In this document: positions 24,685-34,837 of the stretch, piece by piece
Layout: the number at the start of each line of letters is the position of its first letter
Position numbering within the stretch: position 1 is the first letter of the stretch
From: Bacillota bacterium
GTDB taxonomy: Bacteria > Bacillota > Bacilli > Alicyclobacillales > Alicyclobacillaceae
Assembly: GCA_027336365.1 (NCBI GenBank)
Contig: DAHWFY010000005.1
Span: 1 to 44,452, forward strand
Direction: 5' to 3'
DNA length: 44,452 nt
Made by a program: the position numbers and the translations under genes
The notes under the pieces: model-generated
Seen by the model: only the letters and a program-made list of their open reading frames with translations
The model's database searches: none
What the model was told of the DNA's origin: nothing

Positions 24685-27600
24685 CGCTTCATCCCTGCCT
24701 CTTTCGTTTTCCGCTGACTCTCACCGGTACTTAGAACTCCGTGAGCTTCACCCAGGGGTTCGGTACGAAACCGTAAGATAGACAACACCTCGAACAAGGA
24801 AGCTGCGGTATCAAGAGAAGTCAAGCAAGGAACCCCATGTTCCACCGCCGTGCGGCGAATACGAAACCCATCTCGCTCTGGTTTTGTTCCTTTTGTGAGC
24901 GTATTGATGACCAGTTGAATGCGTCCCTCACGAATATCGTCAGCCAAATTGGGAGTTCCCTGGGCGAGTTTATTGACCACCTGTACCGTCAAACCCCGTT
25001 CCCGCAAATACCGAGCCGTTCCTTCCGTGGCCGCCAGACGAAAACCCAGAGCGGACAACCCAGAAAGAATTGGAAAGGCCTCCTCTTTATCCTTATCCGA
25101 CACCGTTGCCAGAATGGTTCCGTGACTTGGAATGGTTGTGCCTGCCGCCTGAAGACCCTTGTATAAGGCTTTAGCAAGATTTCCCTCGATTCCCATCACC
25201 TCACCGGTGGATTTCATCTCCGGTCCGAGCGTAATGTCCACCCGGCGCAGTTTTGCGAAAGAGAACACCGGCACCTTGACGGCCACTCGTTGCGATTCTT
25301 TAACCAGACCCGAATTCCAGCCCAGGTCTATCAGACGTGTTCCCAAAACTGCTCGCATGGCCAAGTCTACCATCGGAATCTGAGTCACCTTAGACAAGAA
25401 AGGCACCGTCCGAGAGGCTCTAGGATTGACCTCCAGCACATATGCATCGTCACCTTGCACGACAAACTGAATATTCACGAGACCTTTGACCTGCAACCCT
25501 CGCGCAATCTGAACGGTGTAATCCACCAAGCGTTGCTTGACTGTAGCCGTCAAAGACTGAGGTGGATACACGGCAATGGAATCACCCGAATGCACCCCAG
25601 CCCGTTCTATATGCTCCATAATTCCAGGAATCACCACAGTCTCGCCATCACTGACCGCATCCACCTCTACCTCGGTGCCATGGACATACCGATCTACCAG
25701 AACGGGGTGATGGTTTGATACCTCCACAGCTTCTTCCATGTAGGTTCTCATGTCCTCGTCACTGTAAATAATCTGCATAGCCCGCCCTCCCAACACATAA
25801 GAGGGTCGAGCCAACACCGGATAGCCCAAGTCTGCCGCGGCCCCCAACGCTCCCTCCAGAGACGTAACAGCCCGTCCAGCAGGTCGAGGAATGTGTAGGT
25901 TGGCCAACAGATTATCAAACTTTTCCCGGTCTTCGGCCATGTCAATATCTTCCAAAGAAGTTCCATAAATTCGTACCCCAGCCGCCGCCAATGGTGCAGC
26001 CAAGTTAATGGCCGTTTGTCCACCAAACTGAACAATGACACCGTCGGGACGCTCCCGCTCAATGACGTGCAGCACGTCCTCTAGATGCAGGGGTTCGAAA
26101 TACAGTCGGTCTGAGGTATTGAAGTCTGTAGACACAGTTTCTGGATTGTTATTGATAATGATGGCCTTGTATCCTGCTTTGCGAATAGCCCACACCGCAT
26201 GCACTGAACAGTAATCAAATTCGATACCTTGACCTATACGAATGGGCCCAGACCCTAGAACCAACAATTTTTTCGTCGAGTCAGCCACTACTTCGTTTTC
26301 TTCCTCATAGGTGCTGTAATAATACGGTGTGACGGCGGCAAACTCCCCCGCACAGGTGTCCACCATCTTGTAAACTGGGCGAAGATTGAGATCTCTGCGC
26401 AATTCGGTCACCTCTGCCAAGGTGACGTTAAAGATTCTCGCTATGGCGCTGTCGGGCCAACCCCTGTTCTTGGCCTTCACAAACAACTCTCGTTGCCATG
26501 TTCTCAGCGCGGCGAGACCATCTTTGGCGACCTCTTGCAAGTCCTGTTCCAAGGTGATAATGTCGCGTACCTTGTGTAAAAACCACGGGTCAATGGCAGT
26601 CAGGTCCATTAGGGTCTCTAACTCATAACCTCGGCGCATCGCCTCGGCCAGTACCCACAGGCGTTCGTCGTCCGGTTGCGCCAGGCGTTTCTGAATTTCT
26701 CGATTCGACCAAGCAGATGCTTCTTTACACCACAGACTATCGCGACCGATTTCCAAGGAACGGACTGCTTTCAGCAAGGATTCCTCAAAGTTTCTGCCAA
26801 TGGCCATCACCTCACCGGTGGATTTCATCTGAGTGCCCAAGCGACGATTGGCACTGTTAAATTTGTCAAATGGCCAACGGGGTATCTTGGTCACGATGTA
26901 GTCCAGTGCCGGTTCAAAGGCTGCGTAAGTTTCTTGCGTCACTGGGTTGCGAATCTCATCCAAACGGTAACCAACGGCAATCTTTGTGGCCACTTGAGCA
27001 ATTGGATAGCCTGTAGCCTTGGATGCCAAAGCACTGGAACGACTGACTCGTGGGTTGACTTCAATCACATAGTAATGGAAACTATGTGGATCTAAGGCAA
27101 ACTGTATGTTGCATCCACCCTGAATTCCCAAAGCCCGAATAATCTTCAGGCTCGCGCTACGTAGCATCTGGTAGTCTTGGTCAGAAAGGGTCTGACTGGG
27201 AGCTACCACAATGCTGTCCCCGGTATGAATTCCCACTGGGTCAAAATTTTCCATGTTACACACCACAATACAGTTGTCTGCGCCATCCCGAATGACCTCA
27301 TATTCAATTTCCTTATATCCAGCTATACTCTGCTCAACTAAAATTTGATGAATCGGTGAAGAACCCAAACCCAAATCCACGATATCTTTGTATTGGTCCC
27401 AGTCCTCCGCTATGCCGCCACCGGTCCCCCCCAGGGTATATGCAGGGCGGACGATGACCGGAAAACCAATCCGCTGTGCAAACTCCTTCGCTCCCAGCCA
27501 ATCCGTGACAATTTCACTTTCTGGTACTGGCTGTTGCAATTCGGACATGAGTTCTCGAAACTTTTGTCGGTCTTCCGCCTTTTCTATGGAACTTATGGGC

Positions 27601-27953
27601 GTTCCTAACAACTCAACACCCTGTTCTGCCAACACTCCGGACTTCGCCAGTTGAACCGCTAAATTTAAACCCGTTTGCCCTCCGAGAGTGGGCAACACCC
27701 CGTCCGGTTGCTCCTTGCGCACAATTTGCTCCAGGAATTCCTGAGTCAAGGGTTCCAGATACACCTTGTCGGCAATGTCCGTGTCTGTCATGATGGTGGC
27801 CGGATTAGAGTTGACCAATATAACCTCGAACCCTTCCTCCCGCAGACTTTGACAAGCTTGAGTGCCAGCATAGTCAAACTCAGCCGCCTGCCCAATCACA
27901 ATCGGACCGCTGCCAATCACCAAAATCTTGTGCAGATCAGTTCGCTTCGGCAC
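24681..27953 (-). CDS. carB: Carbamoyl-phosphate synthase, large subunit
   Basis: The protein of about 1090 aa has two homologous ATP-grasp halves ([25 protein letters not shown] and [26 protein letters not shown]). A C-terminal MGS-like regulatory domain ([19 protein letters not shown]) follows. It makes carbamoyl phosphate from bicarbonate, ATP and CarA-derived ammonia. GTG 27953 (VPKRTDLHK) matches the usual family start; the ORF-track start adds ten residues. It overlaps the 3' end of carA by 17 bp. Confidence 0.96.
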   Translation of the reverse strand: MPKRTDLHKILVIGSGPIVIGQAAEFDYAGTQACQSLREEGFEVILVNSNPATIMTDTDIADKVYLEPLTQEFLEQIVRKEQPDGVLPTLGGQTGLNLAVQLAKSGVLAEQGVELLGTPISSIEKAEDRQKFRELMSELQQPVPESEIVTDWLGAKEFAQRIGFPVIVRPAYTLGGTGGGIAEDWDQYKDIVDLGLGSSPIHQILVEQSIAGYKEIEYEVIRDGADNCIVVCNMENFDPVGIHTGDSIVVAPSQTLSDQDYQMLRSASLKIIRALGIQGGCNIQFALDPHSFHYYVIEVNPRVSRSSALASKATGYPIAQVATKIAVGYRLDEIRNPVTQETYAAFEPALDYIVTKIPRWPFDKFNSANRRLGTQMKSTGEVMAIGRNFEESLLKAVRSLEIGRDSLWCKEASAWSNREIQKRLAQPDDERLWVLAEAMRRGYELETLMDLTAIDPWFLHKVRDIITLEQDLQEVAKDGLAALRTWQRELFVKAKNRGWPDSAIARIFNVTLAEVTELRRDLNLRPVYKMVDTCAGEFAAVTPYYYSTYEEENEVVADSTKKLLVLGSGPIRIGQGIEFDYCSVHAVWAIRKAGYKAIIINNNPETVSTDFNTSDRLYFEPLHLEDVLHVIERERPDGVIVQFGGQTAINLAAPLAAAGVRIYGTSLEDIDMAEDREKFDNLLANLHIPRPAGRAVTSLEGALGAAADLGYPVLARPSYVLGGRAMQIIYSDEDMRTYMEEAVEVSNHHPVLVDRYVHGTEVEVDAVSDGETVVIPGIMEHIERAGVHSGDSIAVYPPQSLTATVKQRLVDYTVQIARGLQVKGLVNIQFVVQGDDAYVLEVNPRASRTVPFLSKVTQIPMVDLAMRAVLGTRLIDLGWNSGLVKESQRVAVKVPVFSFAKLRRVDITLGPEMKSTGEVMGIEGNLAKALYKGLQAAGTTIPSHGTILATVSDKDKEEAFPILSGLSALGFRLAATEGTARYLRERGLTVQVVNKLAQGTPNLADDIREGRIQLVINTLTKGTKPERDGFRIRRTAVEHGVPCLTSLDTAASLFEVLSILRFRTEPLGEAHGVLSTGESQRKTKEAGMKR

Positions 27954-29067
27954 TCGACCGCCATCTCCCTTCCGCAAATGCATCCATCATTTCCATGAAA
28001 TCGTCAAACAGAGCGTCCGAATCATCGGGACCTGGACGGGCTTCTGGGTGGTACTGCACACAAAAAGCTGGCAAGCGGCGATGGGCAAGTCCCTCTACTG
28101 TGCCATCATTCTGGTTGATGTGAGTCAACTCCAAATCCGTATCCGCCAAGGAGGCAGCGTTCACCACGTACCCGTGATTTTGTGAAGTAATGGTCAAACG
28201 GCCCGTGCGCAAATTTTTTACCGGGTGATTCACTCCGCGGTGGCCAAACCTTAGTTTTTCCGTTGTTGCCCCGCAAGCTAGGGCCATCAACTGATGTCCC
28301 AAGCAGATGCCGAACACCGGTATCTTCCCCAACAACAGAGATATCGCCTCGACCGCGTAGGGGGCATCTTCAGGGTCTCCGGGGCCATTGCTGAGCATTA
28401 CGCCTGTCGGCTGCCAGCTCAACACCTCCTCCGCCGTGGTGTGAGCAGGAACCACAATCACGTCACAACGTCTGGCCAACAATGACCGCAACACCCCCGC
28501 CTTACTGCCAAAATCCATCAGAACCACTCGTCTGCCCTCGCCAGGACAGCGATACACCACCGGAGTCGTGACATGATCTATCTGGTCCGTGGGCCAAGGC
28601 CGCTCCTTAAGACGAGCCAGCAACTCTTCTTCAGGTGTATTCAACGTCGTCAAGACAGCTTTTAATGTGCCTTCACTGCGAATGCGTTTAGTCAGTTGAC
28701 GCGTATCCACCCCAGCGATGCCAACAATCCCATAACGCTTCAGGTAACTGTCTAAATCACCCAAACTCTTATGATGACTGGGTGCCTCAGCAAATTCTCG
28801 GACAACAAATCCAAACACGTAAGGACGCCGGGATTCCACATCATCCACGTTGATCCCATAGTTACCTATCAATGGGTAAGTCATAGTGACAATCTGGCCA
28901 TAATAGGATGGGTCTGTGAGCACCTCCTGGTATCCCACCATCCCCGTGTTAAAAACCAATTCTCCGAAAGACTCGCCGTCAGCACCAAAACCAATCCCGT
29001 GAAAAACCGTTCCGTCCGCCAACAGCAATCGTGCCGGGCGACGAGTGGTGTTGTCTAATGTCCTCAA
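27937..29067 (-). CDS. carA: Carbamoyl-phosphate synthase, small (glutaminase) subunit
   Basis: The 376-aa protein has the N-terminal CarA domain ([25 protein letters not shown]). A class I amidotransferase follows, with the Cys nucleophile in [11 protein letters not shown] and the His/Glu in QYHPEA. TTG 29067 overlaps the pyrC stop (TTGA) and follows GGAGGG at 9 nt. The ORF-track start adds 26 residues that lie within pyrC. Confidence 0.95.
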   Translation of the reverse strand: MRTLDNTTRRPARLLLADGTVFHGIGFGADGESFGELVFNTGMVGYQEVLTDPSYYGQIVTMTYPLIGNYGINVDDVESRRPYVFGFVVREFAEAPSHHKSLGDLDSYLKRYGIVGIAGVDTRQLTKRIRSEGTLKAVLTTLNTPEEELLARLKERPWPTDQIDHVTTPVVYRCPGEGRRVVLMDFGSKAGVLRSLLARRCDVIVVPAHTTAEEVLSWQPTGVMLSNGPGDPEDAPYAVEAISLLLGKIPVFGICLGHQLMALACGATTEKLRFGHRGVNHPVKNLRTGRLTITSQNHGYVVNAASLADTDLELTHINQNDGTVEGLAHRRLPAFCVQYHPEARPGPDDSDALFDDFMEMMDAFAEGRWRSSAEAN

Positions 29068-30356
29068 CTGGTTGTTCCCTCCGTTTCCCGGTAAATCACC
29101 TGTCCAGCCACCAGGGTCAGTCGTACCCTCCCGTTTACTGGCCAACCCGCAAAGGGAGTATTCTGCCCCTTGCTGTGCATCTTTTTCGGATCAATATAAG
29201 TTTTGAAAGATCCATCAAAGACCGTCAAGTCGGCCGGACCGCCCACCCGCAGAACCCCTCCATGAAGGCCAAACACCTGTGCAGGACGTAGTGACATGGC
29301 GTGCATCAGCCGCTGCAAAGGCCATTGATGCAGCACAACCAGGTGGGTGTACAGCAAGGGCAGCACAAATTCGCTACCTACCATGCCAAAGGGAGATTTC
29401 CAAATTCCCTGGGCTTTCTCGTCGCGGGTGTGCGGCGCATGGTCCGTTGCAACCACATCCAGTGTGCCATCCAGCAGTCCTTCCCAACAGGCCATGCGAT
29501 CCCGCTCGCTGCGCAACGGTGGATTAACTTTGAATACCCCATCGTCCAGTCGCACCGCCTCCTCGCTGAGCAACAGGTGATGAGGTGTCACCTCGGCTGT
29601 AACCTGAACTCCCCTGGCCTTGGCAAACCGGATGAGGGCCACCGTGGGCTCTGCACTGACGTGGCAGACGTGCAAATGGGCTCCGGTCTCTTCCGCCAAC
29701 AGCAGATCTCGGGCAACCATAGCTGCTTCCGCTGAAGCCGACAGGGGTGGAACCTGAAACTTGGCTGCCGCCCCTGGATTCATCAACCCACCCCTGGCGA
29801 TACTGGCATCCTCGGCATGAATGGCCACTGGTAGATTCAGAGATGCGGCAATCACCAAGGCTTCTCGCATCAATCCACCATCCTGCACGCCCTTGCCATC
29901 GTCCGAAATGGCCACCGCTCCTGCCTCTTTCAGACCTGCGAAATCCGTCAACTCCTGCCCCTGTTGGTCTCTGGTGATGCAAGCAATCGGTCGAACCTGG
30001 GCGGCTCCGGCAGCCTTTCCACGCTGAACAACGTCCCTCACACGCTGAGGAGTATCCAGTGGGGGTATGGTGTTCGGCATACAGGCTACCTGAGTAAAAC
30101 CTCCAGCGGCCGCTGCCAGAGTTCCCGATGCGATGGTTTCTTTATGTGTCTGTCCCGGTTCGCGCAAGTGGACATGAAGGTCAATCAGCCCCGGCAACAG
30201 CCACTCTCCGTGTAGAAAAATCGTCTCGTCCGCTTCCGGCAAGTCGGTACCCAGAGCAAGCACTGTCCCCTGCACCGTATCTATCAACACCTCACAGGGT
30301 GTCAAACTGCCGTCGATTAAGTCCAGTAACTGACCTCCACTCAATTTTCGTTTCAC
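29064..30356 (-). CDS. pyrC: Dihydroorotase
   Basis: This class I dihydroorotase (430 aa) has the zinc motif DLHVHLREPG, AIHAED, HVCHVSAE and the catalytic ATDHAPH. It cyclises carbamoyl-aspartate. GTG 30356 overlaps the pyrB stop (GTGA) and follows GGAGG at 9 nt. Confidence 0.96.
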   Translation of the reverse strand: MKRKLSGGQLLDLIDGSLTPCEVLIDTVQGTVLALGTDLPEADETIFLHGEWLLPGLIDLHVHLREPGQTHKETIASGTLAAAAGGFTQVACMPNTIPPLDTPQRVRDVVQRGKAAGAAQVRPIACITRDQQGQELTDFAGLKEAGAVAISDDGKGVQDGGLMREALVIAASLNLPVAIHAEDASIARGGLMNPGAAAKFQVPPLSASAEAAMVARDLLLAEETGAHLHVCHVSAEPTVALIRFAKARGVQVTAEVTPHHLLLSEEAVRLDDGVFKVNPPLRSERDRMACWEGLLDGTLDVVATDHAPHTRDEKAQGIWKSPFGMVGSEFVLPLLYTHLVVLHQWPLQRLMHAMSLRPAQVFGLHGGVLRVGGPADLTVFDGSFKTYIDPKKMHSKGQNTPFAGWPVNGRVRLTLVAGQVIYRETEGTTS

Positions 30357-31333
30357 AGCCCCTGTCCTCCCAGCAGTTGGTCTAAAATGGCCATCCGCAT
30401 GTACAGCCCATTCTCCACTTGGCGAAAATATGCCGCCCGTGGGTCTCCATCAATCGCTGGATCAATTTCTCCTACACGAGGCAAAGGGTGCAAAATCCTC
30501 GCATGTTCAGGCAAGAGTGCTAATTCCCTCGTTCCAATCCTAAGTTCGCTGTTCTCAGAACCAACCGTTGCCGCAATCACCGCAGCGCTGGGTGCTGCGC
30601 TGGTATCGCCAGGAAATCCTGACCCCGCATCGCCTTGCAACCTCTCTCGCTGGATCCGAGTCTGATATACCACATCAACCGTCGGCAATACTTCATCCAT
30701 TCTTGTTACTCCCTGAATAAGCAGGCCAGCTGCTGAAAGTGCCTGCATTTCCTCCTGGGGAAGTGAAAAACCAGGCTCTGGAAGTAAGCTGACCTGTACA
30801 CCGTGAAATTGGGTAAGTGCCCACAATAGGGAATGCACGGTACGACCATACTTTAAGTCCCCGAGAACAACGATGTGTAATCCATCAATTTTTCCCAGCT
30901 CCCGAAACATGGTGTAGATATCCAGCATGGCCTGAGTTGGGTGTTCCCCGTCTCCCGCTCCCGCATTGACCAGAGGAACGGGACTGAATCTCGTTGCTTC
31001 CTGGAAGGCCATTGCATCATGGTGGCGAATCACGATGATGTCCGCGTATGCCCCCACCACTCTCACTACGTCCGCCAGGGTCTCTCCTTTTTTTGCCGAT
31101 GAATTCTCTTTGGCATTTTCAGCACCAATCACCTGCCCACCCAATTGCAGTACCGCCGTTTCAAAAGACAACCGTGTACGAGTACTGGGCTCATAAAACA
31201 GAGTGGCCACCACCGCTCCGGGATGCAAGGCATTCCGATCTCGCCGTGTCATTTTACGCAGCGCCTCGGCTCGAGTCATCCACGTTTCCATTTGCTGTCT
31301 TGCCAAGTTGCGCACCGTCACCAGGTGTAACAA
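30353..31333 (-). CDS. pyrB: Aspartate carbamoyltransferase, catalytic subunit
   Basis: It condenses carbamoyl phosphate and aspartate. Motifs are FYEPSTRTRLSFE, HPTQAMLD and ILHPLPR. I choose TTG 31333 (MLHLVTVRNLARQQ, 326 aa) because the family begins with a HL.. strand and AAAGGGTGG lies in the 25-bp gap after pyrR. ATG 31375, overlapping pyrR, is an alternative without ribosome-binding site. It is somewhat longer than B. subtilis PyrB (304 aa). The extra length is a Gly/Ala/Ser-rich segment (GDAGSGFPGDTSAAPSAAV) after RIQRERLQ, in the loop before the 80s/240s-type active-site region. Confidence 0.94.
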   Translation of the reverse strand: MLHLVTVRNLARQQMETWMTRAEALRKMTRRDRNALHPGAVVATLFYEPSTRTRLSFETAVLQLGGQVIGAENAKENSSAKKGETLADVVRVVGAYADIIVIRHHDAMAFQEATRFSPVPLVNAGAGDGEHPTQAMLDIYTMFRELGKIDGLHIVVLGDLKYGRTVHSLLWALTQFHGVQVSLLPEPGFSLPQEEMQALSAAGLLIQGVTRMDEVLPTVDVVYQTRIQRERLQGDAGSGFPGDTSAAPSAAVIAATVGSENSELRIGTRELALLPEHARILHPLPRVGEIDPAIDGDPRAAYFRQVENGLYMRMAILDQLLGGQGL

Positions 31334-31358
31334 ACCGCTCTGACCCACCCTTTGGAAC

Positions 31359-31901
31359 TCAGGTGAGGGAATCATCGGGAGTGACAATCCAGACGCCATC
31401 TTCATGATCCACCTCCTGTAACCGCACGGCAATCATCTCGTTGCGTGAGGTAGGGACATTTTTCCCCACATAATCGGCCCGGATGGGCAATTCTCGATGC
31501 CCCCTGTCAATCAAGGCAGCAAGTTGTACGGTTCGCGCCCGTCCCGCCGACATCAGGGCATCAAGAGCTGCCCTGACTGTTCTCCCTGTGTAAAGCACAT
31601 CATCCACCAGAACCACTGCCTGATTCTGTACGGTCAAATTCACTTGACTGGGATGTGGCCGCCTCGCAGCGTCCACATCGTCCCGGTAAGGTCGCGGGTC
31701 CAAGTGCTGAACCGGTGGACGAGTTCCCTCAATACTGGCCATCTTGTCCGCAATTCGGTCCGCCAAAATGGCCCCCCTTGTCTGAATTCCTACCATGGTG
31801 AGCCCTTCCAATCCCTTGTTACGTTCAAGAATTTCATGGGCCATACGCGTAATCGACCTGTGCATCCCGACTTCATCCATAATTTGCGCCTTTGTTTGCA
31901 T
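31359..31901 (-). CDS. pyrR: Bifunctional pyr operon attenuation regulator/uracil phosphoribosyltransferase PyrR
   Basis: PyrR binds UMP/UTP and then the leader RNA, favouring termination. The 180-aa protein has the PRPP-type motif VVLVDDVLYTGRTVRAALDAL and LIDRGHRELPIRADYVGKN, near-identical to B. subtilis PyrR. ATG 31901 follows GGAGAGGTGGGAG. The ORF-track start adds ten residues. It is the first gene of the operon, downstream of its own attenuator. Confidence 0.97.
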   Translation of the reverse strand: MQTKAQIMDEVGMHRSITRMAHEILERNKGLEGLTMVGIQTRGAILADRIADKMASIEGTRPPVQHLDPRPYRDDVDAARRPHPSQVNLTVQNQAVVLVDDVLYTGRTVRAALDALMSAGRARTVQLAALIDRGHRELPIRADYVGKNVPTSRNEMIAVRLQEVDHEDGVWIVTPDDSLT

Positions 31902-31998
31902 GGTGCTCCCACCTCTCCGCCTGCACCCCATCCCTGACCGCAGACAGTGGGGGTGCTATTGCCGCGCCAATCCCATCGAACATCCTGCTGGAGCCACT

Positions 31999-32031
31999 AA
32001 AAAAGCGACCGTCCCGAATGGGAGCAGCCGC
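31999..32031 (-). terminator. pyr leader attenuator terminator
   Basis: On the minus strand GCGGCTGCTCCC-ATTC-GGGACGGTCGC forms an 11-pair stem with one bulged C, followed by six T. It lies between the PyrR-binding loop and pyrR. The 5' arm can pair alternatively with GGAGTCG in the binding-loop region. Confidence 0.85.
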
Positions 32032-32115
32032 AAAGTTGACGAAATACACGAGTACACAGTCGTTGTCAACTTATCCTTACGACTCCTTACCAATCTCACG
32101 GGACTGGTTTAAAGG
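32022..32115 (-). promoter_or_regulatory. PyrR-binding loop (anti-antiterminator) and antiterminator
   Basis: On the minus strand, CCAGTCCCGTGAGATTGG followed by TAAGGA (about 32084-32109) matches the known PyrR-binding loop. Next, AAGTTGAC and GTCAACTT form a perfect 8-bp stem (32034-32072). Outside it, GGAGTCG can pair with CGGCTGCTCC, which is the 5' arm of the terminator. These are the three mutually exclusive structures expected of a PyrR attenuator: binding of PyrR-UMP frees the terminator. I saw only one attenuator in the operon. Confidence 0.88.
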
Positions 32116-32134
32116 CAGTAGATGAACCGACTTA

Positions 32135-32163
32135 ACCATAGCAGTTCCCTTTTCCCTCGTCAA
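32135..32163 (-). promoter_or_regulatory. SigA-type promoter of the pyr operon
   Basis: TTGACG (32158-32163), a 17-nt spacer and TATGGT (32135-32140) on the minus strand lie just upstream of the PyrR-binding loop. Upstream, GACACAAAAT occurs twice at about 32231-32252 with no known role. Confidence 0.75.
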
Positions 32164-32193
32164 GTCATCGCTGCTCGGTTCGATTTTTGCTGA

Positions 32194-32217
32194 GAAAATA
32201 ACCGTCCGATTATTTTC
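32194..32217. terminator. Palindrome after rluD, possible terminator
   Basis: GAAAATAA-CCGTCCGA-TTATTTTC is a near-perfect palindrome about 70 bp after the rluD stop and 30 bp before the pyr promoter. It has an A-rich 5' arm and a U-rich 3' arm but no further T-run. It also resembles the CCGGACGG part of repeat C. Confidence 0.4.
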
Positions 32218-32287
32218 ATCGTAATTTTGTGTCTCATTTTGTGTCCCGTCAGAGGCATGTGGGTTGAGTGATTTGACAAGGTTATGG

Positions 32288-33211
32288 TCACAAACGCAGT
32301 TCTTGCAGCAATCGCTCCATGTCGTCCGGCAAAGGAGCCGTGAAGTACAGTTCCTCTCCACCAACCGGATGGCGAAAACCCAACGTTGCAGCGTGTAAAG
32401 CCTGACCAACGATGCTCAAGGTGTGGCGAGGACCGTACACGGGGTCACCGGCCACGGGGTGCCCGCTGAAGGCCATATGAACTCGAATCTGATGAGTTCT
32501 CCCCGTCTCCAACTGCAAGTCTAGCCAAGTATAGGTCAGAAATCTCTCTATGACCGTAAAATGAGTGACGGCTGGTTTGCCTCGTTCCGTCACCGCCATT
32601 TTTTTTCGGTGGACCGGGTCCCGACCAATGGGCCCATCCACGGTCCCCAGGTCGTGCGAAACAACCCCGTGCACAATCGCCTGGTACCGACGTCGCACGG
32701 TATGTTCTCGAAACTGTTCTGCAAGACCATGATAAGCCTCATCTGTCTTAGCTAGAATCAGCAGACCCGAGGTATCTTTGTCAATGCGATGGACCACTCC
32801 AGGCCGCAATACACCCCCCAAAGGGGACAAGGAAACCCCTTGAAAGATGAGACCGTTGACCAAGGTACCACGGTCATGTCCAACGGCCGGATGAACCACC
32901 ACGCCACGGGGTTTGTTCACCACCACCACGTGTTCATCCTCATAGACCCTCTGGAAGGGGACCGGATCCCCCTGTAATTCCACCGGTTCTGGAGTTGGAA
33001 TCGACACCTCATAAGATTCTGCCGCCATCACTGGATCACTGGGATGTAGTTTAAGCCGATTGCCATTTACCAAGCCCTTCCGTATCCACTCTTGGACCTG
33101 GGTGCGTGACGCGTCCACCCCTTGTTCGGCGAGGGCATCGGTCAACCAGCGATCTAAACGAGTTCCCTGACTATTCGCATCTACACCCAGGTGAATACGC
33201 ACTCCAATCAT
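32288..33211 (-). CDS. rluD: RluD-family 23S rRNA pseudouridine synthase
   Basis: The 307-aa protein has an N-terminal S4 RNA-binding domain (LDRWLTDALAEQGVDASRTQVQEWIRKGLV) and the catalytic HRIDKDTSGLL with the conserved Asp. GRTHQIRVH follows. It corresponds to B. subtilis YlyB. ATG 33211 overlaps the lspA stop (ATGA) and follows AAGGACG. The ORF-track start adds 17 residues. Exact target uridines are not deducible. Confidence 0.93.
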   Translation of the reverse strand: MIGVRIHLGVDANSQGTRLDRWLTDALAEQGVDASRTQVQEWIRKGLVNGNRLKLHPSDPVMAAESYEVSIPTPEPVELQGDPVPFQRVYEDEHVVVVNKPRGVVVHPAVGHDRGTLVNGLIFQGVSLSPLGGVLRPGVVHRIDKDTSGLLILAKTDEAYHGLAEQFREHTVRRRYQAIVHGVVSHDLGTVDGPIGRDPVHRKKMAVTERGKPAVTHFTVIERFLTYTWLDLQLETGRTHQIRVHMAFSGHPVAGDPVYGPRHTLSIVGQALHAATLGFRHPVGGEELYFTAPLPDDMERLLQELRL

Positions 33212-33678
33212 CGTTTCACGTCCTTGGGCGGTCGTGCTTTGCGATGCCGATCTGTCCACCAAGAACCAATGAGAATAGCAATTACCCCCGCATCAATAGA
33301 TGCATCGGCCAAGTTAAACACGGGAAAGTGAATGGCCTGTACGTACACATAATCAACCACGCGGCCCGTTATGACACGGTCTGTCAGATTGCCCAATGCG
33401 CCACCCAAAACCAAACCCAATCCCATCCGAAACCAGGTATTCAGGTGCTTTGTGCGTTCGATGTAAAGGACTACTCCGATGACGGCCAAGGCCATTAGGA
33501 TCAAAAACCAACGGGCTCCTGGCAATATGCCCCAAGCAGCTCCTGGATTGCGAATGTAGTCAATCTCCAGTACCCCAGGAATTACGGGTATTGTCTGATT
33601 CAAAGCCATATGTGTGCGAACCAGCCACTTGATTCCTTGGTCTAACCCGTAAATCAGTACCGCCACCCAATAAACCAC
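33208..33678 (-). CDS. lspA: Lipoprotein signal peptidase (SPase II)
   Basis: This inner-membrane aspartic protease cleaves prolipoprotein signal peptides. The 156-aa protein has four hydrophobic segments and both catalytic Asp motifs, GNLTDR and FNLADASIDAG. GTG 33678 follows AAGGGAG at 8 nt. The order DksA-type gene, lspA, rluD, pyrR matches B. subtilis ylyA-lspA-ylyB-pyrR. Confidence 0.95.
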   Translation of the reverse strand: MVYWVAVLIYGLDQGIKWLVRTHMALNQTIPVIPGVLEIDYIRNPGAAWGILPGARWFLILMALAVIGVVLYIERTKHLNTWFRMGLGLVLGGALGNLTDRVITGRVVDYVYVQAIHFPVFNLADASIDAGVIAILIGSWWTDRHRKARPPKDVKR

Positions 33679-33848
33679 ACTTCAATCTCCCTTCCAGCCG
33701 TTCTCTGCTCAGTCTACCACAAGCTTCCCGCGGTCCATAGAAATGCGCAGACAATGTACATTTCCCCGGCGAGTTGCCCAATGAGACAAAGCAAAGAACT
33801 GACGACAGAGCAGGAGTCTGGCGGTACACGGACATCGCAGCGTCATGA

Positions 33849-34466
33849 CTAGGGCAGTTGTCGCTTATACGCCTCGTTGGAAACCACGTCCATGGGGTCC
33901 ACAATGCCCTCATTGTCATCCATTTGCAGTCGCTCTCGATGACCTTGGGCATCCTCGTCATAGCCTGGTCTCTGATTAAACCGGGCAACTGCCTGCCAGG
34001 CATCTTCACCATCAAATTCCAGCGATTCTTGCCCGTCCGGGGAGGACCGCGCAAAAGCTGGTGCCAGGAACTCCTCTTCCACAGGACGACGCAAGTCCAC
34101 ATGGGTTTGCTCACTGAGTTGTTTGCATCGCACACATCGCGTGGTCAAAGGATTCGCTCGCAGCCTTTGCTCTGGAATTGGCGCTCCGCAGTCCTCGCAG
34201 ATACCGTAAGTGCCCACATCCATGGCCCGCAGAGCATGCTGCACCGCTGATAATTGCAACTCGTCCATGTGCCGTAGCCCTAAATCTTTTCCCCGTTCAA
34301 ACAGCTCATCGCCAATATCAGCCGGGTGATTATCGGCCAAAGACAGCTCTCCCAACGAATCTCGCATGGAATTGTTCAGCCCGTATCCATCTGTTGCCTC
34401 CAACCGCCGTGTGATCTCCTCGCGAATTCGCAGCACTTCTTTGCGATATAAGTCCCACTGCTCCAC
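33849..34466 (-). CDS. DksA/TraR-type zinc-finger protein (YlyA/YteA-like)
   Basis: The 205-aa protein has an N-terminal helical part (RKEVLRIREEITRRLEA). A zinc finger CEDC-x17-CVRC follows, as in DksA/TraR proteins that bind RNA polymerase. The C-terminal 80 residues are acidic and likely disordered. Its position before lspA equals B. subtilis ylyA. GTG 34466 follows AAAGGGGAG. Whether it acts through the RNAP secondary channel cannot be told here. Confidence 0.85.
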   Translation of the reverse strand: MEQWDLYRKEVLRIREEITRRLEATDGYGLNNSMRDSLGELSLADNHPADIGDELFERGKDLGLRHMDELQLSAVQHALRAMDVGTYGICEDCGAPIPEQRLRANPLTTRCVRCKQLSEQTHVDLRRPVEEEFLAPAFARSSPDGQESLEFDGEDAWQAVARFNQRPGYDEDAQGHRERLQMDDNEGIVDPMDVVSNEAYKRQLP

Positions 34467-34523
34467 AAAAATCTCCCCTTTCCGGAATATAAACTTCCCA
34501 GTACCCGTCCAAAAGACTCATAG

Positions 34524-34725
34524 AGGTTGTCCGGAAAAGGGATAGAACTTCCCAGCGCATTCCTTCATCGTCATCCAAAATGCTCCTTCATCACGTACCG
34601 AAAACGTACGGCACGGGACTCACGTTTGTATAAACGCTCCCCACTGGGGAGCAGACCCTGTGCGCATTTTGGGCTGGCCTCCTCGCACTGCTTGGATCTA
34701 ACTTCACCCTTGTCCGGGTACGCAC
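34524..34725 (+). mobile_element. MITE-like repeat family B, copy B1 (202 bp)
   Basis: It starts AGGTTGTCCGGAAAAGGGA and ends TGTCCGGGTACGCAC. Flanks are TCATAG on the left and TCATAT on the right, a near-perfect 6-bp target duplication. The interior pairs CCAAAATG with CATTTTGGG, so the whole unit is an imperfect long inverted repeat. It has no coding capacity. It lies in the 581-bp gap between the DksA-type gene and the small membrane ORF. Confidence 0.8.
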
Positions 34726-34837
34726 TCATATTCTGCTTGTCAGTCGTGTTTCTTTCGGGGGTCTCCACTCGGGCATCGTCTTACATGAGGGATAGTGTCA
34801 CCCATCTGGGGCGGACAATACCTATGTGTGGTTTACC

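Noticed and set aside
32194-32217. A third copy of repeat C before pyrR
   Set aside because: Only the central palindrome is similar; the GGGGCAC hairpin and CCCATCAAA end are missing.
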